Of a stretch of 64,000 nt of DNA, positions 1 to 11,779 are shown one piece after another. The notes beneath the pieces were generated by a model. That model was not told the DNA's origin and searched no databases. It saw nothing but the letters and a program-made list of their open reading frames with translations. The first letter of the stretch is position 1. Every line of letters begins with the position of its first letter. The DNA comes from Adiantum capillus-veneris (lineage: Eukaryota; Streptophyta; Polypodiopsida; Polypodiales; Pteridaceae), in NCBI GenBank assembly GCA_014529385.2, contig CM043950.1, positions 70,180,935-70,244,934 on the forward strand. Reading direction: 5' to 3'. The translations under genes and the position numbers were made by a program.

Positions 1-1395
1 GTACTCCAGCTAGCCGAGGCTTCAAGAGAAGTAACAAGTGCACAGGAAGCAAGGGAGCAGATAGAGGATGAGTTGGAGGCGGCTAAGGATGAGCTCATTG
101 AGCTAAGGGAAAGAGTCGAGCTCCAAGAAAGAACAATCACTAGACTCAGGTCTACCCCTAGAGCTAGCAGAGCAAGAACCGAACAAGAGGGAGCTATCGT
201 ACCAGTTTTGGAAGATCGGGTCCGAAGCTTACAAAGAGAGATAAGATTAGAGCAAGTGCAAAGGTTGCACATTGCGGAGGGATCATTGGCCGCAGAGGAG
301 AGGCTCACATTAGAAAATCAAACACTACGGACAGAGAATGAGGCCCTCCGCAAACAGCTCCAAGATCTACAAGAGCAACAAAGAAGAGAGACAGAGACAC
401 CACAAGAAGAATCAGGTGGAGCAGCCATAGAGCTACCAGAAACTGAAGAGGCAACCACAATTGAAGATCCAGCCCCAACTCAAGAGGTGGCCTCAACTTC
501 AAGAATCTCTGAAGAAGAAAAACAAAGGCTCCATGACCAAATAGAAAAGTCAGCAGAGGAGAGTGCCAAGGCGGAAATGGAATGGGAGAGGAGACTCCTA
601 ATCTCCATTAAACTTCAGGGACTAGACACAAAAGTGCTCCATGAACAGTGGATGCAACCCAGCCTGCCTTTCCCTTTGATGAAATTTGAAGTGCTAAAGA
701 CGAAAAAGAGAATAGAGGAGGAGCAGTATGTCGCTCTTTACGAAGGCGACATCACAAAGGAGGAACAATCAAAGAAGATAGTAGATTCACAACCTAGATG
801 GAGGAAAGGTTGGCTGAACAAATACCCAGCCTACCTCATCTACTTGGTGGAGGCACCAAAGGAGATTCGGGAGGATGCAACCTTCTGCCCGGTGCCAAGA
901 ATCAGAAACTGGAAAGAGCATGGCAAGATTGCAGAAAAGAAGCCAAATTGGCTTAATTATCCCAGGATGCCAAGACCAAAGGCAGGAGAGAGAATAGGTA
1001 AAGCCTACATGGTGAAAACCCTAACGGGCACCATCAAGCTCTTTACTAGCTCTCCTGACCTTTCATGTCAGATGCTCAAGAAAATCTGCAGGACTCTCTT
1101 AGCTTGCATTGAAGTGTTCGCGCCAGATAAAGCCACGACCTGGAGTCTACTATCGACGGCCGACACGGTGACTGATATGATGTACGATCTTTCATTGCAG
1201 CCTTCTCCAAAATTGTTACACCTCCTATACCAAAGGATTATGTTTTTGCCTAGCTTCCACATGCAAACATTCGAAGAAGCTTTCTACACCGGCTTTTTCA
1301 CCCACGAAAGCAAAATATTCGGCCCAACCTTGACCATCGGCAACCTACGATACGAATCACATTTGCAGATGCTCAAGACGAGAGGACTTTATTGA
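1..1395 (+). CDS. Coiled-coil ORF of Ty3/gypsy element, 3' part (open at window edge)
   Basis: The reading frame is open from base 1 and ends with TGA at 1393-1395, giving 464 residues. It matches the C-terminal part, from about residue 628, of the 1091-residue ORF at 53172-56447, with scattered substitutions only. The first ~150 residues are Glu/Lys/Arg-rich heptads (coiled coil). The last ~250 residues form a conserved globular-looking region rich in aromatic residues. It is followed within 51 bases by a polypurine tract and an LTR, so it lies in the env position of a retroelement. I see no transmembrane segment, zinc knuckle, protease or RT motif. Its function is unknown; a structural or gag-like role is a guess. 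The ATG at 73 is internal, not the true start. Confidence 0.8.
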   Translation, partial: VLQLAEASREVTSAQEAREQIEDELEAAKDELIELRERVELQERTITRLRSTPRASRARTEQEGAIVPVLEDRVRSLQREIRLEQVQRLHIAEGSLAAEERLTLENQTLRTENEALRKQLQDLQEQQRRETETPQEESGGAAIELPETEEATTIEDPAPTQEVASTSRISEEEKQRLHDQIEKSAEESAKAEMEWERRLLISIKLQGLDTKVLHEQWMQPSLPFPLMKFEVLKTKKRIEEEQYVALYEGDITKEEQSKKIVDSQPRWRKGWLNKYPAYLIYLVEAPKEIREDATFCPVPRIRNWKEHGKIAEKKPNWLNYPRMPRPKAGERIGKAYMVKTLTGTIKLFTSSPDLSCQMLKKICRTLLACIEVFAPDKATTWSLLSTADTVTDMMYDLSLQPSPKLLHLLYQRIMFLPSFHMQTFEEAFYTGFFTHESKIFGPTLTIGNLRYESHLQMLKTRGLY

Positions 1396-1432
1396 CCAAG
1401 CATAAAATTCATGTCAAGGAGGACATGAACAC

Positions 1433-1445
1433 GGAGGGGGGGGAG
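1433..1445 (+). promoter_or_regulatory. Polypurine tract (plus-strand primer) before 3' LTR
   Basis: A G-rich purine run lies directly before the TG that opens the LTR at 1446. The same tract precedes the LTR in the minus-strand copy (53123-53138). Confidence 0.75.
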
Positions 1446-1654
1446 TGCTGAGCCAGCAGAGGATCACACCCACATTTTTACTCACACTCATCATTTTGTA
1501 ACCATTGATTGTAATAAACGTCTTTCCGACATTAATTTTGATTTGAGCCATTCATTAAGTAACAGGACTCAATTGAGTTTCCAGCTTGTAATCCCGAAGT
1601 AATTTCACTTGCTGATGTAATTAGTTAGAGATGTTCTCACCTCCAAGGCTGAGG

Positions 1655-1662
1655 TATATAAG
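1655..1662 (+). promoter_or_regulatory. LTR TATA box
   Basis: TATATAAG lies about 210 bp into the LTR and is conserved in the copy at 52179-53122. This is the usual place for the U3 core promoter. Confidence 0.6.
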
Positions 1663-1735
1663 CCAAAGTTTTTGTAACCTAAAGGGGGGAGATTATTAAT
1701 CAAAGTGAGTTTTTTGGAGCGCCGTGACTGTGTCT

Positions 1736-1760
1736 GAGAGAGAGAGAGAGAGAGAGAGAG
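1736..1760 (+). repeat. (GA)n microsatellite in LTR
   Basis: About 12 GA units. The same tract appears as (TC)n at about 52804-52833 in the inverted copy, so it is part of the LTR. Confidence 0.9.
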
Positions 1761-2392
1761 TGAGAGTCTTATCTACTTGCTATGCGAGCTACGGAGCCGC
1801 CATTGGAGAAGCGACACTTCCATTGTGTTAGCAACGGCGAGAGCTACGCACAGATACCAAGAGTGCGCGCTATCGGCTTCTATGTGTGGTAAGTTCCTAC
1901 GAGCTTCGGTGTGAGTTTTCTTCCAACTCGTGTGTCGGAATGGAGCGTGCAGCATATCTATAGAACCACAACGAGTAGAGCTACACATTAGTACCATCGG
2001 GGTCAAGTTTCAATCACCTGTATTTTTCGGCCTGTCTTCATACGCGTTTACCGCACGGAGTGGTTATAGGTTGATTTTGCAGTTCAAGTCTTTAGGGTGT
2101 TGTTCTTACCTAGTGTATAGACTTCCCCTTGAGTTTGAGATCGATTCAATGATTCTAGATCCTGTTTCGTATACCATTCATTCGTAGTACGGATTTCAGT
2201 CACTTGCGTATTTTAGAACTTAGATTTGATTTCCTTAGTAGTGATTGTCATTAGAAGGTCGATTAGGTGATTTGACACCCACCTAGTTGTTTCCATGCGC
2301 CTGCGGGTCAAGCTACGTCCTCGTCTGACAAATTCTGTTGTTGGTTGAGTTCTCGCTATTTAGCTTCCGCTAGCGGCGTAACCGCCTTAACA

Positions 2393-3059
2393 AGCATACA
2401 CTAGCACAATGCATTCTAGAATAGGGAGATAGATACAGTCAACCTATATTATGATCCTCCAATAGCGGAGTACGGATCCATACCTTATGTGAAGCATGGC
2501 TTCCCTTTTGACATTTGGCATAACGGTTTCCAAAGTTGGGAATATGCTAAATACATATGAACTTAGGAAACTTGCCAAGATGTCTACAGGTTTTTAAATC
2601 ACACAAGGATGCAACTACCTCACTCACATAGCAAATATGAGCCCGATTTAAGCAATTTCTTATTTTGAAAACTCACGACAACTCAGCACAACAGGACGAC
2701 AACGTTAGACAATCTCCACTTATGTTTGTTTTTATCTCTATTTTACTTTTTATTTTGTAAAAAGACCTCTATGTTGTGCAAAGCAAAGTGCTTGGGCACA
2801 CTCCATACGAAGCAAATGTACAAAGCAAATTTCTTTTCTTTTCTTCATGTGAAGCAATACTTCTCTTCTGTGCCAAGGTATTCTCAATTGACTTCAACTC
2901 GATGCTAATGGCACACATCTTTAGCACTACAGGGATATAAGCTCACAGTTTATGCAACAGTGCTTATTATTCTCTTTTTTGCTATGTATGCATGGAATAC
3001 TATTCTGTTGGACGTATGACACTCCATCATTGTATACGCTTCCGCTAGAGCACTAGCTA
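2393..3059. other. AT-rich intergenic DNA, nothing recognised
   Basis: No coding frame with recognisable protein motifs and no repeat shared with the rest of the window was seen. Short open frames here look like chance. Confidence 0.5.
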
Positions 3060-5735
3060 CTTTGTCACAGACTAGCTCAGTTGTTGTTGTTTTCAGACAG
3101 TCACGATCACATACAAGGTAAGTGGGTCAAGATGTGACTTTTTGGTACCTCTCTCAACGAGGGCATGGTACAATTACACTGATGTACGCTTATAGGATAA
3201 GCTATGGCACAGACATGGTCTGCAATGGAGCATTTGTTAAGGGCATACAACACATTAGAATAAGGGGATTGCCTCAGCCCAACATGGTCTTCTTCTTCTC
3301 TCTCTTTTTCTTATTTCTCTCAAGAATAATGAAGACTTTCTAAGAAGCTTTTCATACATGTTTTGTTTGGGAGTCAGCATGAGCCAAGGTGCTCTAACTC
3401 TCAGCTAGACATCGGCTAAGATGCCATTCACATTAGTTTTCATCGGTTTATCGATTGAACGCTGATGGCCGTAAGAGCTAGGAGCCACACACACAGGCTG
3501 GCTAAGAGCCATTGTCAGATCTTGGGTAAGACCCAACTATTTCACCCCATAGGCATTAAGGATCACAGTTTGATCTGCATTGAGGATCACAGTTGATCTC
3601 TCCCAGTTATACTTTCAAGGAAATGATTCCGCAATCTACCACGCGGTAGCGGATGAACACACTTTTCAAGTTCATTCCAATCATTATGTACACGGTTGAC
3701 TATGTTGGTTATCGTTATCTGCTAGTTGAGCAGTTTCTGCAAAGAGTCTTACCAAGGGGTTTGACTACGTAGATTCTAATCCAAGGGCTTCAATTGCCAT
3801 AACAACACCCAGGGTTCCCAGTGCAATGCTGTTTGTTTTTTCAGGTAGGGGACGTGCTCCTCTCCATTTGAATATGGGTAAGTGAACATTACGTCCAAAT
3901 CTCCAGGTACACACCTATTGATTTGGTGTTATTCCATTTTTAGTATGCTTTGCTTGGTTTTTCAAGACGTATAAGTACGCTTGAATGTTACAGATCCATG
4001 CCAAGGGCATGTCGGCACAAAGTATTTTGGGCCAAGTGTCCAATCTATCTTTCTGCCTTATGTTGTTACGAACCTACTTGTAGGGTTCAATTTGGCACAT
4101 GATGTCACATGGGATACAACATGGTCTAGGAACTCAAGGAGTTCGGTTTAGCCAGTGTGGAGCAATGAATGAGGGTCCCTCTCACTCTTGTCGCAGAGTG
4201 TTTAGAGTTACCTCCACACACAAGTACGTCTTGTACTTGAAGGATGTTCTTTTTTCAGACATCCTTAGTTGAAACATATTCCTCATGTGCCGAATATGAG
4301 TCTCTGGGACTGACACCGGCGCCCCCTATTTCAAATATGTGTCACGACAAAGTCCCTAGGTACTAGTCACATCTGTTTTCTAGACCATTTTCAGCACGAC
4401 GTATCAGGAGCAGTTTCAGTGGCCAACAATTGTCGGATACTTAGAATGACTTGTTCAGCTACAAGTATTGCTAAACAACATTACAGATGGTTGTTTATAC
4501 ATATAGCAACGCTATAAGTGGTTAATGAAAAAGTTTCATTGTCTGTACCTAGAGGTGATCAATGTTTCACCTTCTATTGCCATTCAGACGTTTCAGCAAG
4601 GCTTGCAAAAGATTGCAACTGAAAGTATTTAGTTTCTTTTCAGAACTATTTACTCTTTTTTAATGTGTGCTACGCGCATCATATTTGCCATAAGTATTGG
4701 CAAAGATCACCATGGATATACAGGTTCAGATCTGTTTCTTGCTAAATGCATGCACACTAGGTGTTATGGGCCCTAGTGTTTAGCAAACACTGATTTGGAA
4801 TGGCATGCATATTCCTCAAGTTGTTGCTTATGAAGCATTTTGCACTCTATGTGCAGTATCTCTAGGAGATTACTTTTGAGTCTCCTATTCACCAATAAAG
4901 GTCATGGCTCGGTTTGAGTGTTTGTGGATTTTTCAAGTTAACCACGATGATTGCGGACATTGTTGATTCCTCAACAATGTTACACGATATTGTGATTCCC
5001 ATTTACCAGTCATCTGCGATGACTGTCTGTAAACTGTGAGGAAAACACACCTTAGTACTGTCAGTTATCCAAGGGGATAGGCAGATTACAAAGTGTAATC
5101 TTGGGCTAAAGGATATGCAAAGTACGTACATTAGCACCAAGCATATCCAATTAATAAGCATTTATTGCTCTATTTGGATTTTACTTACTATCAGTTAAAG
5201 CATGTTTGCGACTAAGTTTAATCTCTTCATGTATAAGTCAGGTTCTCAACTTTGAACATTAGTTATAGTTGTTTATTGATGAAATTTGAGAACAAGTCAA
5301 GGACTTAAACTTGGCCGATGAGTTACATCAGCAAATCACTTTCAAGGAAACTGGAAAAAAGTTACACACTTTAGACTGGAACATGTGTTTTCTGTTATGA
5401 TCTAATGTGTTACCTAACTAAATGAATGCTATCAATCTATGTTGATTCATGCATTCTTGTATTCTACAGGCTAGGATAAAGGTTTGTTATTGCATGCACA
5501 CTAGGTTATGGGCCCTAGTGTCTAACACTCTTTTGTCTAAAGGCGGCATGAGACTACATCTCCAGTTGTTTCAAGGATGAAACCTCTCTTTCGAATGGAA
5601 GGAGTAAATCATCAATCATTCCTGTAACTTAAGTTATGAGCATGTTATAAACAAAGGTTTATATTCTACAACTTAAGAAAGGACAATAGACATGCTAAGA
5701 GCATAAACTTGCTACGAGCATAAAATATAGGTGGG
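3060..5735 (+). repeat. Non-coding G repeat, copy 3 (left arm of inverted repeat)
   Basis: The stretch matches, in the same orientation, the G copy at 23336-26170 and, inverted, 6040-6824 plus 11785-13510. Examples are the block around 3341-3410 (matching 23621-23700 and, inverted, 13431-13510) and the motif GTTATGGGCCCTAGTG at 4763-4778. It carries no open frame with protein motifs. It stops abruptly at 5735, where an inverted LTR fragment begins. In the complete copy the corresponding DNA runs on to a PPT and LTR, so I read G as the internal non-coding part of a large non-autonomous gypsy-type LTR element. Confidence 0.7.
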
Positions 5736-5828
5736 GATCCCCAGTACACACTGGTCTAGTCGAGGCCCTCGGCCTAGGTCCCTAACCCCCTAGGTTGGGC
5801 CTTGCCCTGTAGGACCCTTGTCCTGACA
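5736..5828 (-). mobile_element. LTR fragment of the G element (minus strand)
   Basis: The reverse complement starts TGTCAGGACAAGGGTCC and matches the LTR start at 26371. The rest of the LTR is missing: it is cut at 5735 where the oppositely oriented G copy 3 joins. A polypurine tract (reverse complement of 5831-5842) flanks it. Confidence 0.7.
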
Positions 5829-6824
5829 TTACTCCCCCCTTAAGGAAGAGTTTTCGTCCTCGAAAACTAGAGTGAAAAGAATAAGTTTTCACAAAAGTTG
5901 TAAAGCAATAGACTTGACTGTAGACTAGTCAAATCATCTTATAACCGTACCATAAGAATCATATCAAGAGTTGTAATGTGCATATGCTACTTAGCATATC
6001 CTAAATGTATGCTCTTAGCACCTCTGAATGGTGTAGCCACCTATATTTTATGCTCGTAGCAAGTTTATGCTCTTAGCATGTCTATTGTCCTTTCTTAAGT
6101 TGCAGAATATAAACCTTTGTTTATAACATGCTCATAACTTTAGTTACAGGAATGATTGATGATTTACTCCTTCCATTCGAAAGAGAGGTTTCATCCTTGA
6201 AACAACTGGAGATGTAGTCTCATGCCACCTTAGACAAAAGAGTGTTAAACACTAGGGCCCATAACACCTAGTGTGCATGCACTAACAAACCTTTATCCTA
6301 GCCTGTAGAATACAAGAATGCATGAATCATCATAGATGGATAGCATTCATTTACTTAGGTAACACATTAGATCATAACAAGAGACACATGTGTCAATCTA
6401 AAGTGTGTAACTTTTTTCAGTTTCCTTGAAAGTGACTTGCTGACGTGACTCATCGGCCAAGTTTAAGTCCCTTTAACGGATAGTAAGTAAACTCCAAATA
6501 GAGCAATAAATGCTTATTAATTGGATATGCTTGGTGCTAATGTACGCACTTTACATATCCTTTAGCCCAAGATTACACTTTGTAATCTGCCTATCCCCTT
6601 GGATAGCTGACAGTACTGAGGTGTGTTTCCTTACGATTTACAGACAGTCATCCCACATGACTGGTAAATGGGAATCACAATGTCGTGTAACATTGTTGAG
6701 GAGTCAACAATGTCCGGAATAACCATCATGGTTAACTTGAAAAATCCACAAACACCCAAACCGAGCCATGACCTTTATTGGTGATTAGTAGACTCAAAAG
6801 TAATCTCATAGAGATAGTGCACAT
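5829..6824 (-). repeat. G repeat, copy 1, first part (right arm of inverted repeat)
   Basis: Reverse complement of about 25400-26370: it carries the PPT, the sequence around TTTTCGAGGACGAAAAC usual just upstream of gypsy 3' LTRs, and onward non-coding DNA. It is interrupted at 6824 by a copia element and resumes at 11780. From 6040 on it is also the inverted complement of 5735 leftward. No coding content was seen. Confidence 0.75.
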
Positions 6825-7016
6825 TGTTGGGGTATAAAGCCCAATGTGGTTGCCCAGGTAAGTGGGCGGACCGCCAGGTATGTACACGTATTCTTTTGTT
6901 AAAACCTAATAAGAACTCACTATGCTCTATACATTACATTAGAGCGAGTTCACCATATCCTCGTGCTCTTCTTCTCGCACTCTCTCTTGCGTCGCACTTC
7001 CGCTCGTACTCCTTCA
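6825..7016 (+). repeat. copia 5' LTR
   Basis: 192 bp, TGTTGGGG...CCTTCA, with direct partner at 11588-11779. Confidence 0.93.
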
Positions 7017-7018
7017 AC

Positions 7019-7030
7019 TGGTATCAAAGC
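7019..7030 (+). promoter_or_regulatory. copia primer-binding site
   Basis: TGGTATCAAAGC, two bases after the 5' LTR. It resembles the complement of the initiator tRNA-Met 3' end (one mismatch to TGGTATCAGAGC). Confidence 0.8.
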
Positions 7031-7512
7031 TCAGATTGAGGCTTGGGACAGCATTTGCAGGTAGCCAGAGTCACCTGCTTAGATTGGAGTGAGATTCGAC
7101 AAGCAAAGACAGCTCCAAATCTCGTGGGAAAGCGTGAAGGGCTTGGTGTTCTCAGAATTTCATTACGAGGTCATCTCGACCACCGTTCGGCTTCGACAAA
7201 GTTTTGCGCAGGCCATTTTCGACTACATGGTCTCGACAGGTGCAAATCCGACTCTGCAAATTTGGGGTTTCGGCCTACGACTGCAAGTGCTGAGGATATC
7301 TGCACTTCTAGAGTGCCGATTTGTGGCTGTCTACACAACGAAGGACGGCTCACAGTTCTTGGAGGCGTGTCACATACGACACGGGCGCATCTACACACAG
7401 ACTGTAGGCGACATCCACTAGTTCATCAGGTTGATATTGGTTCAGAGGTCAGTTTACAGGGGAAACTCTGCCGAACTTTTCCCAGGAAAGTAAACTACTA
7501 TGAAGCGTAGTT
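7031..7512 (+). other. copia untranslated leader
   Basis: About 480 bp between the PBS and gag. It holds two overlapping open frames (7043-7510 and 7089-7421) without recognisable protein features, so I treat it as leader. Confidence 0.55.
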
Positions 7513-9612
7513 ATGGCTGGTGGATCACAGGACACTGCTCTTTACAATATCAAGAAGCCCGATGGAACCAATTTTCCATTGTGGAAGAAGCAGATTTGGC
7601 ACGTGTTGGTACAAAAGAAACATATAAAACCTATAAAGCTCAAGGGGATAAAACCAGAAGATATGGACGAAGATGAATGGAGCGAAATGGATGAATTGGC
7701 ACTTTCTACCATTATGCTGACTTAGGCAGAAAGCGTTTACTTCAATGTAGCAGACGAGATGTCGGCTTATGAAGCATGGACAAAGCTGAGTGATCTTTAT
7801 GAGAAGCAGAGTGCAGCTTCACAGGTATATTGGCTTAAGAATCTTGTTGACTTGAAGATGAAAGAAGGGACACCTATGTCCAATCATCTGAATGAATTCA
7901 ACACCATCTACAGTCAATTGTCAGCTCAAGGTGTCAAGTTTGATGAACCTGTTAGAGCTATGTTCCTGTTGATCACATTGCCGGAGAGTTGGGACACTTT
8001 TTGCACAGCTTTGAGTAATTCTGCACCTCCAGATGGTTTGACCATAGCAGGTGTAGAAGGCAGTCTGCTTACTGAAGAAACCAACAGAAAGACAATGGAC
8101 GAAGGCAAAGGAACATCCTTAGTTGTCAGGGGAAGGACCAAAGAAAAGTACAAAGGTGGAAAGAGGAATCAGTCTCGTAGCAAGTCCCGCAGTGCTAAAG
8201 GCAAGAGTGACATAGAATGCTACCATTTTGGCAAGAAGGGTCACATGAAAAGAGACTGCAGAGAATGGAAAGCAGAAAAAGGCAAAGAGAAAGCTGAAGA
8301 CCATGGTGAGAAGAACAAGTCCTCAGTGAAGATTCAAGAAATAAATGTGACAAACATTGTTGCAGAGGATGACAGTCTAGTGTCAGGAGACATCTACTTC
8401 TTGAAGAATACAATGGACTCAGCTCTTCTTGCAACATCTGATGGAAATGCACTGAGTGACTGGATTATAGACTCAGGGGCATCACTTCATGTGTCTCCAA
8501 ACAAGGAGTGGTTTACCTCTTATGTTACCAATAAAGATCATGTTCGGCTAGGCAATGGGCAGACATGTGAGATCTTAGGTGTTGGAGATGTTCAATTGAA
8601 GTTTCAGAATGGCTCTTCTTTCATGCTGAAGAATGTGAGATATGTTCCCGTAATTACAAAGAGCTTGATCAGCACAGGTTTACTTGATGATGTTGGCTAC
8701 GTCACCACTTTTGGACAGAACATGTGGAAGATATCCAAGGGTTCTATGACAGTAGCACATGGAGTAAAGTCTGGAGGACTTTACATGATTTATCTATCAA
8801 ATGTCTCTAAAAATGTAATCAATGTAACCGAGCAGCCGAACATTTCTTTGTGGCATAGCCGGTTAGGACATATGTCCAAGAAGGGAATGGAAATATTGTC
8901 TCGTTCTGGTTATTTGCCTCGCTTGTCATTTAATGATTTTGAATTCTGAGAACATTGTCTGTATGGTAAGCAAACACAGCAGCCACATAAGCATAGAAGC
9001 AGTAGAAGAGATACACAGTTGGCACTTGTTCATAGTGATTTGTGTGGACCTATGCCTAACCTATCTCTAGGGGGAGCTTCTTACTTTATGACATTTATAG
9101 ATGATTACTCGAGGAAAGTATGGGTTTACTTTCTCAAGCACAAGGATGAAGCGTTTAGTGTTTTCAAAATGTTTGTGACACTTGTGGAGAATCAGAGTGG
9201 CAAGAAGCTTAAATGCTTACGCACTGACAATGGTGGAGAGTATGTTTCAAAGGCCTTTCAGGACTTTTGTGATTCAAAAGGTATAAAACGTGAACTTACT
9301 GCTCCTTACAATCCTCCTCAAAATTGTGTTGCTAAGAGGATGAATAGGACCATACAAGAGAAGGTCAGAAGTATGTTGTCTAATGCACAACTGCCAAATG
9401 GGTTTTGGGCTGAAGCTGTATCAATAGCTGTTCATCTTATAAATAGATCTCCTAGCAAGGTTTTGCAGAAGGTTCAGTGGCAGAGATGGTATGGTCAGGC
9501 AAAATGCCCTCATACAAGCATCTCAGAGTCTTTGGCTGTAAGGCATATACTCATGTTCCAAAGGAATTTAGGAACAAACTTGAGCCAAAGAGTAGAAAGT
9601 GCATCTTTCTAG
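7513..9612 (+). pseudogene. copia gag-protease-integrase, broken
   Basis: One frame, interrupted by TAG at 7723 and TGA at 8947. From ATG 7513 it shows a copia gag (YNIKKPDGTNFPLWKKQ), then a zinc knuckle CYHFGKKGHMKRDC in which the second Cys is Phe, and a protease active site WIIDSGASLHVS. The integrase HHCC region WHSRLGHMSKKGM follows. The TGA at 8947 replaces the first Cys of its C-x2-C pair. Catalytic core motifs are HSDLCGP and RTDNGGEY; the third acidic residue, normally in NGVAER, reads NCVAKR, so Glu is Lys. A frameshift near 9470 puts the integrase C-terminus out of frame, and a TAG lies at about 9613 in the shifted frame. The product cannot be functional. Confidence 0.9.
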
Positions 9613-9635
9613 GCTAGTATGGTAATTCTGGTGAG

Positions 9636-11498
9636 ATGGGGTACAGACTTTGGGATCCCGAATCCAGAAAGGTTATCCGCAGCAATGATGTTCACTTTAA
9701 TGAATCCAAATATCATTCTAAACCAGAGAGGGTTGAGGAGATTAGAAGAGTTGTCTTCCAAGAAGATGGACCTGCACGTGCAAGACAAAATGTCAGGGCT
9801 CAAGAGGATCAAGGACAAGATAGAGTGGAACCACAGGTTGTGGCTGAGCCTCAGCCACCTATTTTGCGTAAATCGGGACAGATCTCAGGACCTCCTGATC
9901 GGTTTGTTCCATCTATGAACTATGTCATGTTGACTGATTGCAATGAGCCTTCATGTTACAAGGAAGCAGTGCAAATGAAGGACTCCGGGAATTGGCAATT
10001 GGCCATGCAGTCAGAGATGACAGCTCTACATAAAAACCAGACATGGAAGCTAGCTAAATTACCACACGGTAAAAAGGCTCTAGCTTGTAAATGGGTTTAC
10101 AGGTATAAGATCACCGCTCATGATAGTCAACCAAAGTACAAAGCAAGGCTTGTTGCCAAGGGCTTTAAGCAAGAACAAGGCATTGACTTTGATGAATTCT
10201 TCTCTCTGGTGGTCAAGATGACTACATTGAGATGCTTTCTTGCATTGGTTGCCATATTAGATTTGGTGTTGCACCAAATGGATGTCAAGACAACGTTCTT
10301 GCATGGTGATTTAGATGTGGAAATTTACATGCAGCAGCCAGAAGGGTTTGTTGAGAAAGGCAAGGAAGATTTGGTATGCCAGTTGTTAAAGAGTCTTTAT
10401 GGCTTAAAACAATCACCGAGGGCATGGTACCATAAGTTCCACAAGTTTATGCTTTCTCAAGGCTACAAACGTAGTGAGTTCGATCACTGTCTATATACAA
10501 AGAAGGCTAAGGATGGCAGTTGGCTGATCCTTATTTTGTATGTGGATGACATGTTGATTGCTGGCAAGCACTTGGAAGAAATTTCAGCTTTGAAGTCAAA
10601 GATGGCAAAATCGTTTGACATGAAAGACATGGGTGAGGCAAGTCATATACTTGGTATGCGCATTGAGAGAGACAAAGCAAAGAAGTTGATTTGGTTATCT
10701 CAAACAGAGTATATTGACAAGGTTTTGCAACGTTTCAATATGGAGAAGGGAAAGGCATTGAGTGTTCCATTGCCACCATATGTGAAACTTAGCAAACAAG
10801 ATTGTCCTGTGTCTGAGGAAGAACAGGCGGAAATGGATAAGATTCCATATGCGTCTGCAGTGGGTAGTTTGATGTATGCAATGATTGCTACTCGCCTAGA
10901 CATTGCATTTGCAATGGGAGTAGTAAGTCGATACATGTCAAACCCAGGCAAGAAACATTGGGAGGCAGTGAAAGGAATATTGAGATACCTAAAAGCTACA
11001 AAGAGTATGCGTATATGCTATGGGAGTCAGGAGCTAAGTGTAAAGGGTTTTACAGACTCAGATTCTACAGGTGACTTATACAACCGAAGGTCTACGTCAG
11101 GGTATGTCTTTACATTGGCTGGTGGAGCAGTATCATGGCGTTCTACATTACAAGATTGTGTTACTCATTCTACTACAGAGGCTGAATATGTTGCAACATC
11201 AGAGGCATGCAAAGAATCAATTTGGCTTAATCGACTAGTAACAGATTTGGGAATCAAAGAAGAGATGCATGTGTTATATTGTGATAGTCAAAGTGCTATA
11301 CAATTGGCTCACAATCCAGTTTATCACTCAAAGACAAAGCATGTGGATGTGAAGTATCATTTCATCAGGGAAATTCTCGAAGATAAGCAACTTAAGCTTG
11401 TCAAAGTTCACACCACAAAAAATCCTGCTGATCTACTTACAAAAGGACTTCCCTCAGAGAGCTTTGCGATTTTTCGCAAGCAGTTAGGTGTAGGGTAG
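9636..11498 (+). pseudogene. copia reverse transcriptase-RNase H (RT motifs intact)
   Basis: A 620-residue open frame, shifted relative to the upstream gag-integrase, so it is the 3' part of a broken polyprotein although itself uninterrupted. The start is the integrase tail (YRLWDPESRKV). RT follows, with KWVYRYKI, KARLVAKGFKQEQGID, the first catalytic Asp in HQMDVKTTFLHG, LYGLKQSPRAWY and the catalytic LYVDDMLIAG. RNase H has FTDSDSTGD, STTEAEYVA and YCDSQSAIQLA, ending in NPADLLTKGL. It stops 89 bases before the 3' LTR. With the frame lost upstream it is unlikely to be translated as gag-pol. Confidence 0.92.
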
Positions 11499-11576
11499 TA
11501 CATCACTTCTCTACATCTCTTGTATATTAGCTTGTATAGTAGCTTCTCTCACACTTAAAGTACCACATTGGACTTT

Positions 11577-11587
11577 AAGTGGGAGGT
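11577..11587 (+). promoter_or_regulatory. copia polypurine tract
   Basis: AAGTGGGAGGT immediately before the 3' LTR TG. Confidence 0.75.
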
Positions 11588-11779
11588 TGTTGGGGTATAA
11601 AGCCCAATGTGGTCGCCCAGGTAAGTGGGTGGACCGCCAGGTATGTACACATATTCTTTTGTTAAAACCTAATAAGAACTCACTATGATCTACACATTAC
11701 AGTAGAGCGAGTTCACCATATCGTCGTGCTCTTCTTCTCGCACTCTCTCTCGTGTCGCACTTCCACTCGTACTCCTTCA
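11588..11779 (+). repeat. copia 3' LTR
   Basis: 192 bp, same ends as the 5' LTR and about ten substitutions from it. Confidence 0.93.

Larger units (their letters stand above)
1446..2392 (+). mobile_element. 3' LTR of Ty3/gypsy element, family copy 1
   Basis: This 947-bp LTR begins TGCTGAGCC and ends CCTTAACA. Both ends are fixed by comparison with the inverted copy at 52179-53122: homology stops exactly at these points. It contains TATATAAG at 1655-1662 as a likely promoter and a GA microsatellite at 1736-1760 in the presumed transcribed leader. The flank from 2393 starts agcat. The element body lies beyond the left window edge. Confidence 0.85.
6825..11779 (+). mobile_element. Ty1/copia LTR retrotransposon, full length, decayed
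   Basis: The 4955-bp element has 192-bp LTRs (6825-7016 and 11588-11779), a primer-binding site, a gag-PR-INT-RT-RNase H pseudogene and a PPT. The flanks are cacat (6820-6824) and cagat (11780-11784), a 5-bp target duplication with one change. The uninterrupted target is present, inverted, near 25370-25395, which proves the insertion boundary. The two LTRs differ at about ten of 192 positions by eye, so the insertion is not recent. It is nested inside the G repeat. Confidence 0.95.

Noticed and set aside
7043-7510. 155-aa ORF in front of copia gag
   Set aside because: Lies in the leader between PBS and gag, overlaps another frame and has no domain.
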